This document shows positions 1-5,657 of a DNA stretch of 7,315 bases, piece after piece. Positions within the stretch are counted from its first letter, which is position 1. Every line of letters begins with the position of its first letter. Location of the stretch: positions 1 through 7,315 of the forward strand of contig WRHS01000053.1 of the NCBI GenBank assembly GCA_009783135.1, read 5' to 3'. The DNA comes from Dehalococcoidia bacterium (lineage in GTDB: Bacteria; Chloroflexota; Dehalococcoidia; Dehalococcoidales; UBA1222). The notes beneath the pieces were generated by a model. It was not told the DNA's origin. It saw nothing but the letters and a program-made list of their open reading frames with translations, and made no database searches. Made by a program: the position numbers and the translations under genes.

Positions 1-155
1 TCCAATCCGCCGCCTGTAACCTCAACAGTTATTTGGGTAGCTTTGGCATCAATGGAATTCTCAAGCAACTCTTTTACCACTGATGACGGGCGCTCAATGA
101 CCTCACCGGCAGCAATGCGGGCAATTACCTGTGGCGCAAGCAGTGCAATAGGCAT
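1..155 (-). CDS. mutL: DNA mismatch repair protein MutL, N-terminal fragment (runs off window)
   Basis: Only the first 51 codons are present; the gene continues beyond base 1. The translation contains the MutL signature IAAGEVIERPSSVVKELLEN followed by SIDA. This is the first part of the GHKL ATPase fold shared with gyrase B, Hsp90 and histidine kinases. Glu29 (the general base for ATP hydrolysis in the family) and Asn33 (Mg-ATP ligand) fall at the same numbers as in E. coli MutL, which supports the ATG at 153-155 as the true start. MutL is the ATP-driven coordinator that links mismatch recognition by MutS to strand incision and helicase loading. The C-terminal endonuclease/dimerisation half is not visible, so whether this MutL has the DQHA nicking motif cannot be judged. 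It begins 2 bp after the stop of the upstream pcrA helicase, with a ribosome binding site inside the last pcrA codons. Confidence 0.95.
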   Translation of the reverse strand, partial: MPIALLAPQVIARIAAGEVIERPSSVVKELLENSIDAKATQITVEVTGGGL

Positions 156-157
156 GA

Positions 158-2332
158 CTATAACTCCACCTTTTTCAGTTTAGCGAGGCTTAACAGCAAC
201 TTTTTAACGCCCACTCCCTTGAATGACACTATTACCTCCACATCACCGCGCACTGGGTTGGCGGTGATAATCGTTCCGTTTCCAAAATGGGCATGGCACA
301 CGCTATCCCCTACTCTTAGTTCTGCCAAATCCTGATTCTCACAGAATTCAGCCTCCGCACCACAATCCAAATCCCTCTCTCGCTGATGCAGTTTTGGCTC
401 TTCGGCTTTCCACGGACGTGCACCACGCGTCAATTCCACAGGTATATCCTTCAGGAAACGCGAGGGCGCATTAACGTTGCTTGCCCCCATCATATTGCGG
501 CGGAAAGTGCGTACCAGATACACACGTCTCATGGCACGCGTTATGCCCACATAACACAACCTGCGCTCCTCCTCCATTTGAGCCGGATCGTCAAAAGAAC
601 GTATGTGCGGCAAAATACCCTCTTCCATGCCGATAATAAACACCACGGGAAACTCCAGCCCTTTGGCCTGATGCAGTGTAATCAATGTCGCCGTATCATT
701 ACTCTCACTCAATGAGTCGACATCTGAGACAAGTGTTACTCCCTCCAGCAGCGCAGGCAACGCCTCGCCTGTAGGCAACTCATTATAGTCCTGAACAACT
801 CCACGCAATTCCATAACGTTGTCCCAACGCTCTTCTCCGTCAGGCGAAAGCAACAAATACTCCTTAAAGCCTATACGCTCAGTTAACGCATCAAAGAAAG
901 CCAGCAATTTCATACTTTCTGCCTTTGTGCGCAATTCATGTATCATTTTGCAGAAATCAGTCAACAGCTTTGTCGCACGCGGTGTAAAAAGCTTGCCTTC
1001 ATTTCCATCGGAGATTTCTTTTTTGCATATAGCATCATAAAGCGAAAGCCCCTGTCCCTTAGCCCATGCCGAAAGATCCGCCACAGTGCGCTCACCTATA
1101 CCGCGCGCCGGTATATTTATGACACGCATAAGAGATATATCGTCAGCCGAATTGAGGATCAATCTCAGATAGGCGATAATATCCTTGACCTCACGTCGTT
1201 CGTAAAAACGCGTACCAGCCACCAGCTTATATGGCAAACCATATCGAATGAACGCCTCTTCCAAGGCACGAGACTGAGCGTTGGTACGATACATAACAGC
1301 CACGTCACGCAGTGCCGCATCACCGCGGCTTACAAGTTTTTCAATCTCATTAACCACATACTGCGCCTCTTCCTGCTCGTTATATGTTTCAGCCATTGTC
1401 AGCGGTGCACCCTGATCGTTTTTCGTGAAAAGTTCTTTTGGCTTACGCTGTATGTTAGCTGAAATGACTGCGGATGCACTATCTATGATAGTTTTGGTTG
1501 AGCGATAATTCTGCGCCAAAATAATGGTCTTGGCATCAGGATAATCCTTTTCAAAATTGAGTATGTTACGCAGGTCTGCCGATCTCCATGAGTAAATCGA
1601 CTGGTCAGGATCTCCCACAACACACAAATTTCTATACTTCCCCGCCAGCATTTTCACTATTTCATATTGCACGGTGTTCGTGTCCTGAAACTCATCTACC
1701 ATTACGTGTATATAACGCGCCTGATAGCGCTCTAAAATGCCTGCATTGCCACGAAACAACTCGACGGTGCGCATCAATAAATCATCAAAATCCAACGCAT
1801 TGGAGGCTTTCAGCATTTCCTGGTAGCGCTCGTAAACACGCCCCGTGATTTCCTCAAAATAACTTCGTCCGCGCTGAATGTAGTCCTTTGGACCAAACGC
1901 TTGGCTCTTGGCGGCAGAAATCTGACCAAGAACGGCTGACGGGGTGTATTGCTTCGGGTCGAGGTTCAACTCAGCCATACTGCGTTTAACCAGCGCAAGC
2001 TGGTCTCCCTGGTCATAGATAACAAAACCCGACTCAATTCCAATAGCCTTACCATCCACACGCAGTATCTTGGCGCAGATGGCATGGAACGTGCCCATGG
2101 TAATGCCTTGGCTTGTCGCTGCTGCCAGTTGGCACAGACGTTCCTGCATCTCACGGGCAGCCTTATTGGTAAACGTAACCGCCAAGATATTGCGCGGACT
2201 AATACGACAAGCATTCATCAAATAGGCAATGCGATGAATGATAACGCGCGTTTTACCGGAGCCGGGACCGGCTAAAATCAGCACCGGTCCGGCAATTATT
2301 TCCACGGCTTCTTTCTGAGCGGCATTAAGCAT
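158..2332 (-). CDS. pcrA: ATP-dependent 3'-5' DNA helicase, PcrA/UvrD family
   Basis: A 724-residue superfamily 1A helicase, full family length. Visible motifs in order: Q-motif Gln6; Walker A GPGSGKT (22-28); motif Ia AVTFTNKAARE (51-61); DEFQD Walker B (213-217); motif III VVGDPDQSIYSWR (238-250); motif IV QNYRST (274-279); motif V TLHQAKGLEF (552-561); motif VI VGITRAMRR (595-603) with the arginine finger. Residues about 672-724 (VGDSVCHAHFGNGT...) match the C-terminal Tudor-like domain that in PcrA/UvrD contacts RNA polymerase. The family unwinds DNA in nucleotide excision repair, mismatch repair, replication restart and removal of stalled polymerase. The mutL gene follows directly, which fits a repair role. 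The N-terminus starts at LNAAQ and lacks the usual 6-8 residue lead (type MD-L-x-GLN); see the entry just upstream. PcrA versus UvrD naming is by convention; PcrA is favoured by the tail and by the non-proteobacterial context. Confidence 0.96.
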   Translation of the reverse strand: MLNAAQKEAVEIIAGPVLILAGPGSGKTRVIIHRIAYLMNACRISPRNILAVTFTNKAAREMQERLCQLAAATSQGITMGTFHAICAKILRVDGKAIGIESGFVIYDQGDQLALVKRSMAELNLDPKQYTPSAVLGQISAAKSQAFGPKDYIQRGRSYFEEITGRVYERYQEMLKASNALDFDDLLMRTVELFRGNAGILERYQARYIHVMVDEFQDTNTVQYEIVKMLAGKYRNLCVVGDPDQSIYSWRSADLRNILNFEKDYPDAKTIILAQNYRSTKTIIDSASAVISANIQRKPKELFTKNDQGAPLTMAETYNEQEEAQYVVNEIEKLVSRGDAALRDVAVMYRTNAQSRALEEAFIRYGLPYKLVAGTRFYERREVKDIIAYLRLILNSADDISLMRVINIPARGIGERTVADLSAWAKGQGLSLYDAICKKEISDGNEGKLFTPRATKLLTDFCKMIHELRTKAESMKLLAFFDALTERIGFKEYLLLSPDGEERWDNVMELRGVVQDYNELPTGEALPALLEGVTLVSDVDSLSESNDTATLITLHQAKGLEFPVVFIIGMEEGILPHIRSFDDPAQMEEERRLCYVGITRAMRRVYLVRTFRRNMMGASNVNAPSRFLKDIPVELTRGARPWKAEEPKLHQRERDLDCGAEAEFCENQDLAELRVGDSVCHAHFGNGTIITANPVRGDVEVIVSFKGVGVKKLLLSLAKLKKVEL
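164..170 (-). promoter_or_regulatory. mutL ribosome binding site inside the 3' end of pcrA
   Basis: On the minus strand GGTGGAG lies 8 nt before the mutL ATG and overlaps the last sense codons of pcrA (Lys-Val-Glu). The junction reads TAGTCATG, so ribosomes ending pcrA are placed on the mutL start. This implies co-transcription and probable translational coupling. Confidence 0.75.
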
Positions 2333-2357
2333 CGCAAATATCCATAATATGACCCCT
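2325..2357 (-). other. Displaced pcrA start: SD plus six-codon frame MDICDA overlapping the pcrA ATG
   Basis: On the minus strand AGGGG (2353-2357) sits 7 nt before an ATG at 2343-2345. That ATG opens a frame reading MDICDA and stops with TAA at 2325-2327, overlapping the first codons of pcrA. The pcrA ATG at 2330-2332 has no comparable SD at proper distance and is 13 nt away, so in another frame. PcrA/UvrD proteins commonly begin with a sequence of the type MD(I/L)L(D/E)GLN, and MDICD followed by LNAAQ fits this if two bases were lost (or one gained) in between. Inference: the original start was here, and an indel now forces either termination-reinitiation at the nested ATG or a frameshift; a sequence error is the alternative. 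Confidence 0.55.
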
Positions 2358-2519
2358 GTCGTTGCCTTAGATTACAAACCCACGTCAACCAATACCTGAT
2401 AAGTCATTGGATAGCGGGTTGCGCCTTATACAAATTAAGTTCGGGTAGCATCCATCCTTTTGGTTACAGCATCAAAATACAGCTTTTCTAACAAAAACCT
2501 CTAATATGATGATTTACAG
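2358..2519. other. Intergenic stretch upstream of pcrA; no gene seen
   Basis: No frame on either strand here shows family resemblance. It should contain the leftward pcrA promoter. The only candidate -10 I see on the minus strand is TATAAG (2425-2430) preceded by TG, without a convincing -35. Two nested imperfect stems (AACCC 2377-2381 with GGGTT 2416-2420, and CCAAT 2389-2393 with ATTGG 2406-2410) could form in the pcrA leader RNA but are short and may be chance. Confidence 0.4.
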
Positions 2520-2539
2520 TGTGGACTTGCCCCCGATCA

Positions 2540-2569
2540 TTGCACCTCTTTCAAAATTAGTAATAGTAT
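2540..2569 (+). promoter_or_regulatory. Candidate sigma-70 promoter inside the fold-back repeat
   Basis: TTGCAC (2540-2545) and TAGTAT (2564-2569) are spaced 18 bp, each 4/6 to consensus. A start about 7 bp downstream would fall in the right arm of the inverted repeat, giving an RNA that lacks the left arm and so leaves the SD at 2585-2591 free. It points towards pyrR and could add low-level transcription of the operon if still active. Confidence 0.3.
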
Positions 2570-2590
2570 AAACTAAATTTGAAAGAGGTG
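2543..2590. repeat. Inverted repeat, 19-bp arms with one mismatch, 10-nt loop
   Basis: The left arm (2543-2561, starting CACCTCTTTCAAA) and the right arm (2572-2590, ending TTTGAAAGAGGTG) pair at 18 of 19 positions; the mismatch is A2556/A2577. The loop is AATAGTATAA. CATTGC (2538-2543) and GCAATG (2594-2599) could extend the stem past a 4-nt bulge, with one base shared. The right arm contains the SD-like AAAGAGGTGG, so in any RNA that enters from outside, the SD would be buried. There is no T-run after it, so it is not an intrinsic terminator. Confidence 0.85.
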
Positions 2591-2596
2591 GTAGCA

Positions 2597-2653
2597 ATGT
2601 CGAGGAAAAGGACTGCATCAAGTTATTGTCGGGTTTTGATGGTGTCAACTTAG
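2597..2653 (+). pseudogene. 18-codon broken reading frame, possible transposase start
   Basis: A strong SD (GAGGTGG, 2585-2591) stands 5 nt before an ATG that opens MSRKRTASSYCRVLMVST and then TAG. The first codons resemble the basic N-terminus of some IS3-family OrfA proteins, but after about six residues nothing recognisable follows. The good translation signal in front of a dead-end frame suggests a gene that lost its body by deletion. It could instead be a short leader peptide. Confidence 0.3.
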
Positions 2654-2681
2654 TTGGGGCGAGCGCTCCAAACCCAATGAC

Positions 2682-2711
2682 TTGATTTTGTCTTATTTTT
2701 CATGTTAGAAT
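2682..2711 (+). promoter_or_regulatory. Likely pyr operon promoter
   Basis: TTGATT (2682-2687) and TAGAAT (2706-2711) are spaced 18 bp, with 4/6 and 5/6 matches to sigma-70 elements, in an AT-rich stretch. A transcript from about 2718 would carry a leader of about 115 nt holding the complete PyrR attenuator before the pyrR ATG, as expected for this regulation. Confidence 0.5.
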
Positions 2712-2743
2712 TATCGCCAATTAAATAATTACGTTTTCTCGTA

Positions 2744-2775
2744 CCTTTTAAGTCAGTCCAGAGAGGCCGGCAAGG
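2744..2775 (+). promoter_or_regulatory. PyrR-binding RNA loop (anti-antiterminator)
   Basis: Bases 2755-2768 read AGTCCAGAGAGGCC, matching the PyrR binding-loop consensus ARUCCNGNGAGGYU at every position except the last. The fold also fits: lower stem CCTT (2744-2747) with AAGG (2772-2775), a 5' bulge TTAA (2748-2751), stem 2752-2754 with 2769-2771, an A-C mismatch, stem 2756-2758 with 2765-2767, and hexaloop CAGAGA (2759-2764). In the known system PyrR bound to UMP/UTP holds this hairpin, which prevents the antiterminator and lowers expression. Confidence 0.9.
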
Positions 2776-2808
2776 GAGATGAGGAGTGTTAGTTCAAACC
2801 TCTTGCCG
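2768..2808 (+). promoter_or_regulatory. pyr antiterminator helix
   Basis: Bases 2768-2776 (CGGCAAGGG) can pair with 2800-2808 (CTCTTGCCG), nine base pairs including one G-U. This helix uses the 3' half of the PyrR loop and the 5' arm of the following hairpin, so it excludes both. It is the expected default structure when PyrR is not bound. Confidence 0.75.
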
Positions 2809-2833
2809 ACAAAAGTCGATAAGAGGTTTTATT
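2796..2833 (+). terminator. pyr leader attenuator hairpin that also covers the pyrR SD
   Basis: AAACCTCTT (2796-2804) pairs with AAGAGGTTT (2821-2829) over 9 bp. Above it are a 2x2 internal loop and a 4-bp stem CGAC/GTCG (2807-2810, 2815-2818) closed by AAAA. Only TTTTATT follows from 2827, and part of that is in the stem, so the U-tract is poor for an intrinsic terminator. The 3' arm is itself the pyrR SD AAGAGG (2821-2826), 7 nt before the ATG. The hairpin may therefore act by blocking translation, by termination, or both. Confidence 0.75.
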
Positions 2834-3370
2834 ATGCCCGCTAAAGTGGTAATGACATCTGATGAGCTGAGGAGAGCCTTGGCTCGCATGGCTCACGAAA
2901 TAGTGGAGTACAACAAGTCCACCGATAATCTCATACTAGTGGGTCTACACACGCGCGGCGTACCGCTAGCCAGACGCCTTGCGGATAATATCACAGCTTT
3001 CGAGAAAGCCCCTGTACCTGTCGGCGTGCTTGATTTCACAAGCTACCGCGATGACCTAAGCCATCGTCAACCTGTCGTAAAGGACTCCGACATCCCGTGT
3101 GGTATTGACGGCAAGGCTGTGGTACTCGTAGACGACGTGCTGTTCACAGGACGTTCCGCCCGAGCTGCCATGGATGCTATCATAGATTTTGGTCGCCCTG
3201 ACGTAATTCAACTGGCGGTACTGGTAGACCGTGGTCACCGCGAACTACCAATCCGTGCCGATTACGTAGGCAAAAACATACCATCTTCACGGAATGAAGA
3301 TGTGCAGGTTAAGCTGAGCGAAACTGACGCAGTGGACGAAGTATGCATAACCAACGCGGAGCAAGCCTAA
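2834..3370 (+). CDS. pyrR: PyrR: pyr operon RNA-binding regulator / uracil phosphoribosyltransferase
   Basis: A 178-residue type I phosphoribosyltransferase, the usual PyrR length (about 180). The PRPP-binding motif VVLVDDVLFTGRSARAAMDA spans about residues 95-114. LVGLHTRGVPLARRLA near residues 36-51, TSYRDDLSH near 69-77, and the PyrR-specific block VLVDRGHRELPIRADYVGKN (about 130-149) are all intact. PyrR senses UMP/UTP against PRPP and binds the leader hairpin just upstream to reduce operon expression; many members also convert uracil plus PRPP to UMP. The ATG at 2834 is chosen because SD AAGAGG ends 7 nt before it and the protein then aligns with known PyrR N-termini. A GTG at 2786 in frame would add 16 codons through the attenuator and is unlikely. 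pyrB follows after 1 nt. Confidence 0.97.
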   Translation: MPAKVVMTSDELRRALARMAHEIVEYNKSTDNLILVGLHTRGVPLARRLADNITAFEKAPVPVGVLDFTSYRDDLSHRQPVVKDSDIPCGIDGKAVVLVDDVLFTGRSARAAMDAIIDFGRPDVIQLAVLVDRGHRELPIRADYVGKNIPSSRNEDVQVKLSETDAVDEVCITNAEQA

Positions 3371-3371
3371 A

Positions 3372-4340
3372 ATGACAAATCTCTTGGGAAATGATTCATC
3401 TGTTTGGTGCCGCCGGCACCTGCTTGACGTGCAAGACCTCAGTACGGCAGAAATTGAGTTGGTAATGCAAACCGCCGATGTTATGAGCAAACAGATTAAC
3501 TCTCCTATGAAGAAAAGCGACGCCCTGCGCGGCAAGACAGTAATAACGCTATTCTATGAGGCCAGTACGCGCACGCGCGGCTCGTTCGAGATGGCCGCCA
3601 AAAATCTAGGCGCAGACGTCATAAACATGACGGTACAATCCTCAAGCATAAGCAAAGGTGAAAGTCTTATAAATACGCTTCACACTTTGGTGCAAATTGG
3701 CGCGGATATGATAGTCATGCGGCATCCGCTATCAGGGGCACACTACTGCGCCGCTCCATACATGCAGGCAAGCCTTATTAATGCAGGAGACGGATGGCAT
3801 GCCCACCCCACACAGGCGTTGCTTGATCTCTACACTGTGCGCCAGCACGCAGGAGACCTGCAAGGACGTAAGATAGTCATTGTAGGCGATATCAAACATA
3901 GCCGTGTGGCACACTCAAACATTTGGTGCCTTTCCAAAATGGGAGCCAAGATTGTATTGTGTGCACCACCCACATTGTTGCCGGCAGGCTTGGCAGATAT
4001 GCGAAATTGCTTTCCGCATGTAGAAGTGGAAAACAGAATTGACAAAGCACTTGTCGGTGCCGATGTAATCATGGTGCTACGCTTGCAAAAAGAACGCATG
4101 CGAGGCGACCTGCTGCCCGGAACAGCTGATTTTATCTGCGGCTACCAGCTTAATGCGACACGTTTGGCGCTGGCTAATCCGCAGGCTATCGTAATGCACC
4201 CCGGTCCGGTAAACGAGGATATCGAATTGTCAGCAAGCGTGCTACGTAGCCCGCGCTCTGTGGTAGGCAAGCAGGTATCAAATGGAGTAGCTGTACGTAT
4301 GGCTATATTACAATTATTGAATGCGAGTAAAAACCAATGA
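3372..4340 (+). CDS. pyrB: Aspartate carbamoyltransferase catalytic chain
   Basis: A 322-residue protein of the ATCase/OTCase fold, slightly longer than the Bacillus enzyme because of an N-terminal lead of about 10 residues. It condenses carbamoyl phosphate and aspartate to N-carbamoylaspartate, the first committed pyrimidine step, in the cytoplasm. The carbamoyl-phosphate loop STRTR is at 65-69. SKGES (94-98) supplies the loop lysine that reaches across the trimer interface. MRH ends at His118, HPTQ is at 145-148, and HSRVAHSN starts at His176. RLQKER (237-242) binds aspartate and HPGP (276-279) closes the active site. SKGES and the HPTQ/RLQKER blocks favour ATCase over ornithine carbamoyltransferase. 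No pyrI regulatory chain is seen here, as in Bacillus-type enzymes controlled only at the RNA level. The start has CGGAG (3357-3361) 10 nt upstream inside pyrR. The stop overlaps the pyrC start as ATGA. Confidence 0.97.
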   Translation: MTNLLGNDSSVWCRRHLLDVQDLSTAEIELVMQTADVMSKQINSPMKKSDALRGKTVITLFYEASTRTRGSFEMAAKNLGADVINMTVQSSSISKGESLINTLHTLVQIGADMIVMRHPLSGAHYCAAPYMQASLINAGDGWHAHPTQALLDLYTVRQHAGDLQGRKIVIVGDIKHSRVAHSNIWCLSKMGAKIVLCAPPTLLPAGLADMRNCFPHVEVENRIDKALVGADVIMVLRLQKERMRGDLLPGTADFICGYQLNATRLALANPQAIVMHPGPVNEDIELSASVLRSPRSVVGKQVSNGVAVRMAILQLLNASKNQ

Positions 4341-5617
4341 AAGACATCTTAATCAAAAACGGACGTATTATTGACCTTGCAACCGGTTTGGATGAAACAG
4401 GCGACGTATTGATTTCCGGAGGTCGCATCAAAGAGCTTGGCGGCAGTATTTCCGCTCAAGGAGCGGAAATACTGGATGCCACATCACAGGTAGTTTGCCC
4501 CGGCTTCATTGATATGCATTGTCATCTGAGGCAACCGGGCTATGAGGCTAAAGAAACAATAGCAAGCGGAAGCAAAGCAGCAGCAAGGGGGGGGTTCACG
4601 ACTATCTGCTGCATGCCAAACACGAATCCACCGCTGGACAACGCACCGCTCATCACATACGTCAACACCATAGCCGAAAAGGAGGCTGCCGTTCGTGTGC
4701 TCCCCATCGGCTGTATTACCCGTGCACGCAAAGGCGATGAACTATCGGATATGATGACAATGGCACAAGCCGGGGTTGTGGCATTCTCAGATGACGGAAG
4801 CCACGTCAAAAATCCACAGCTTATGCGACGCGCTATGGAATACAGCTTACCGCTTGGATTACCCATCATTGAGCACTGCGAAGACTCAGATTTGGCAGAT
4901 GGCGGTCAGGCAAATGAAGGCATCGTTGCCACAACTCTCGGGTTATGCGGCATACCCACGGCAGCAGAAGAGGTGGCCGTCGCACGCGACATTATACTTG
5001 CCGAGTTGACAGGAGCCAGATTGCATATTGCTCACGTCAGCACCAAAGGAGCCGTTGAACTAATCCGCCAAGCTAAAAAGCGCGGCGTGAAGCTTTCGGC
5101 CGAGGTTACACCACACCATCTGACACTTACAGAAGAATGTGTGTTAGGCTATAACACACAAGCCAAAGTTTCACCGCCACTACGTACGCAGTCAGATATT
5201 GACGCACTAATTGGTGGTTTAAAAGACGGCACCATAGATATCATCGCCACCGACCACGCACCACACACAGCAAATGACAAAGCATGTGAGTTCGGGCTTG
5301 CGGCATGCGGCATATCCGGGCTGGAAACAGCTTTCTCCGCACTGATGCAACTGGTGCATTCCGGCAAGTTGCCGCTACCGTTGTTAATCGCTAAATTGAG
5401 TAGCGCGCCGGCCGCAATACTGCGCATGAAACTCGGCTCCATCTGCGTTGGGGCCCCCGCCGACATCAGCGTTATCAACCCGCATTTGGAATGGACCGTA
5501 AACACTGCCAATTTCATTTCCAAAGGGCACAACACACCTCTGGAGGGCTCAAAACTCAAAGGCAAGGTGACGGCTACTGTCTATGCCGGACAAGTTGTTT
5601 ATCAGGATGAAACATAG
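4337..5617 (+). CDS. pyrC: Dihydroorotase, class I (zinc amidohydrolase)
   Basis: A 426-residue amidohydrolase that cyclises N-carbamoylaspartate to dihydroorotate. Metal ligands sit at the positions expected for class I enzymes (Aquifex/Bacillus type): His61 and His63 in DMHCHLRQPG, Asp153 in FSDDGS (the bridging Asp where class II has a carboxylated Lys), His180 in EHCED, His233 in IAHVST, and Asp306 in IATDHAPH. Substrate-binding Arg65 and Asn95 (MPNTNPP) are present. The N-terminal (about 1-55) and C-terminal (about 370-426) strands form the usual composite beta domain. The intact active site means this is not an inactive pseudo-dihydroorotase. The start overlaps the pyrB stop by 4 nt with no strong SD of its own, so translation is probably coupled. 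A run of eight G (4587-4594) lies in the codons for Arg-Gly-Gly (84-86). Confidence 0.97.
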   Translation: MKDILIKNGRIIDLATGLDETGDVLISGGRIKELGGSISAQGAEILDATSQVVCPGFIDMHCHLRQPGYEAKETIASGSKAAARGGFTTICCMPNTNPPLDNAPLITYVNTIAEKEAAVRVLPIGCITRARKGDELSDMMTMAQAGVVAFSDDGSHVKNPQLMRRAMEYSLPLGLPIIEHCEDSDLADGGQANEGIVATTLGLCGIPTAAEEVAVARDIILAELTGARLHIAHVSTKGAVELIRQAKKRGVKLSAEVTPHHLTLTEECVLGYNTQAKVSPPLRTQSDIDALIGGLKDGTIDIIATDHAPHTANDKACEFGLAACGISGLETAFSALMQLVHSGKLPLPLLIAKLSSAPAAILRMKLGSICVGAPADISVINPHLEWTVNTANFISKGHNTPLEGSKLKGKVTATVYAGQVVYQDET

Positions 5618-5657
5618 TCTACGTTTGGAACCAAAATAATAAGTAAAGGCAAAAAAT

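Larger units (their letters stand above)
2520..2671 (+). mobile_element. Probable relic of a small insertion sequence, internally deleted
   Basis: Several parts lie in the order expected at an IS left end: a possible terminal segment TGGACTTGCCCCC (2522-2534), a promoter, a fold-back inverted repeat covering a ribosome binding site, and an ATG opening a basic peptide (MSRKR...) like the start of some IS3-type OrfA proteins. A weak inverse match to the left end lies at 2656-2670 (its reverse strand reads TGGAGCGCTCGCCCC), which could be the right end. I see no clear target-site duplication and no transposase domain. The terminal repeats are imperfect (aligning only with a 3-nt gap), so boundaries are guesses and a non-mobile regulatory hairpin remains possible. 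Confidence 0.35.

Noticed and set aside
386..2275. Several plus-strand open frames opposite pcrA
   Set aside because: They lie antisense to a well-supported helicase gene, show no family motifs and have no consistent ribosome binding sites.
2425..2430. TATAAG on the minus strand as the pcrA -10
   Set aside because: No credible -35 lies at the right distance, and the TG before it is not in the usual extended -10 spacing. Too weak to list as a promoter.
2654..2671. Hairpin TTGGGGC-GAGC-GCTCCAA as an intrinsic terminator
   Set aside because: The stem is only 7 bp with one G-U, and the nearest T-rich stretch starts more than 10 nt later, so it does not fit a terminator.
2543..2826. Long-range pairing between the CCTCTT arm of the relic repeat and the AAGAGG SD of pyrR
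   Set aside because: Both motifs are simply complements of SD-like sequence, each has a better local partner, and the likely pyr transcript starts after the first arm.
2786..2833. GTG start adding 16 codons to PyrR
   Set aside because: The added residues come from the antiterminator and attenuator arms and have no match to PyrR N-termini, whereas the ATG at 2834 has a well-placed SD. GAGG before the GTG is too close (1 nt) to act as its SD.
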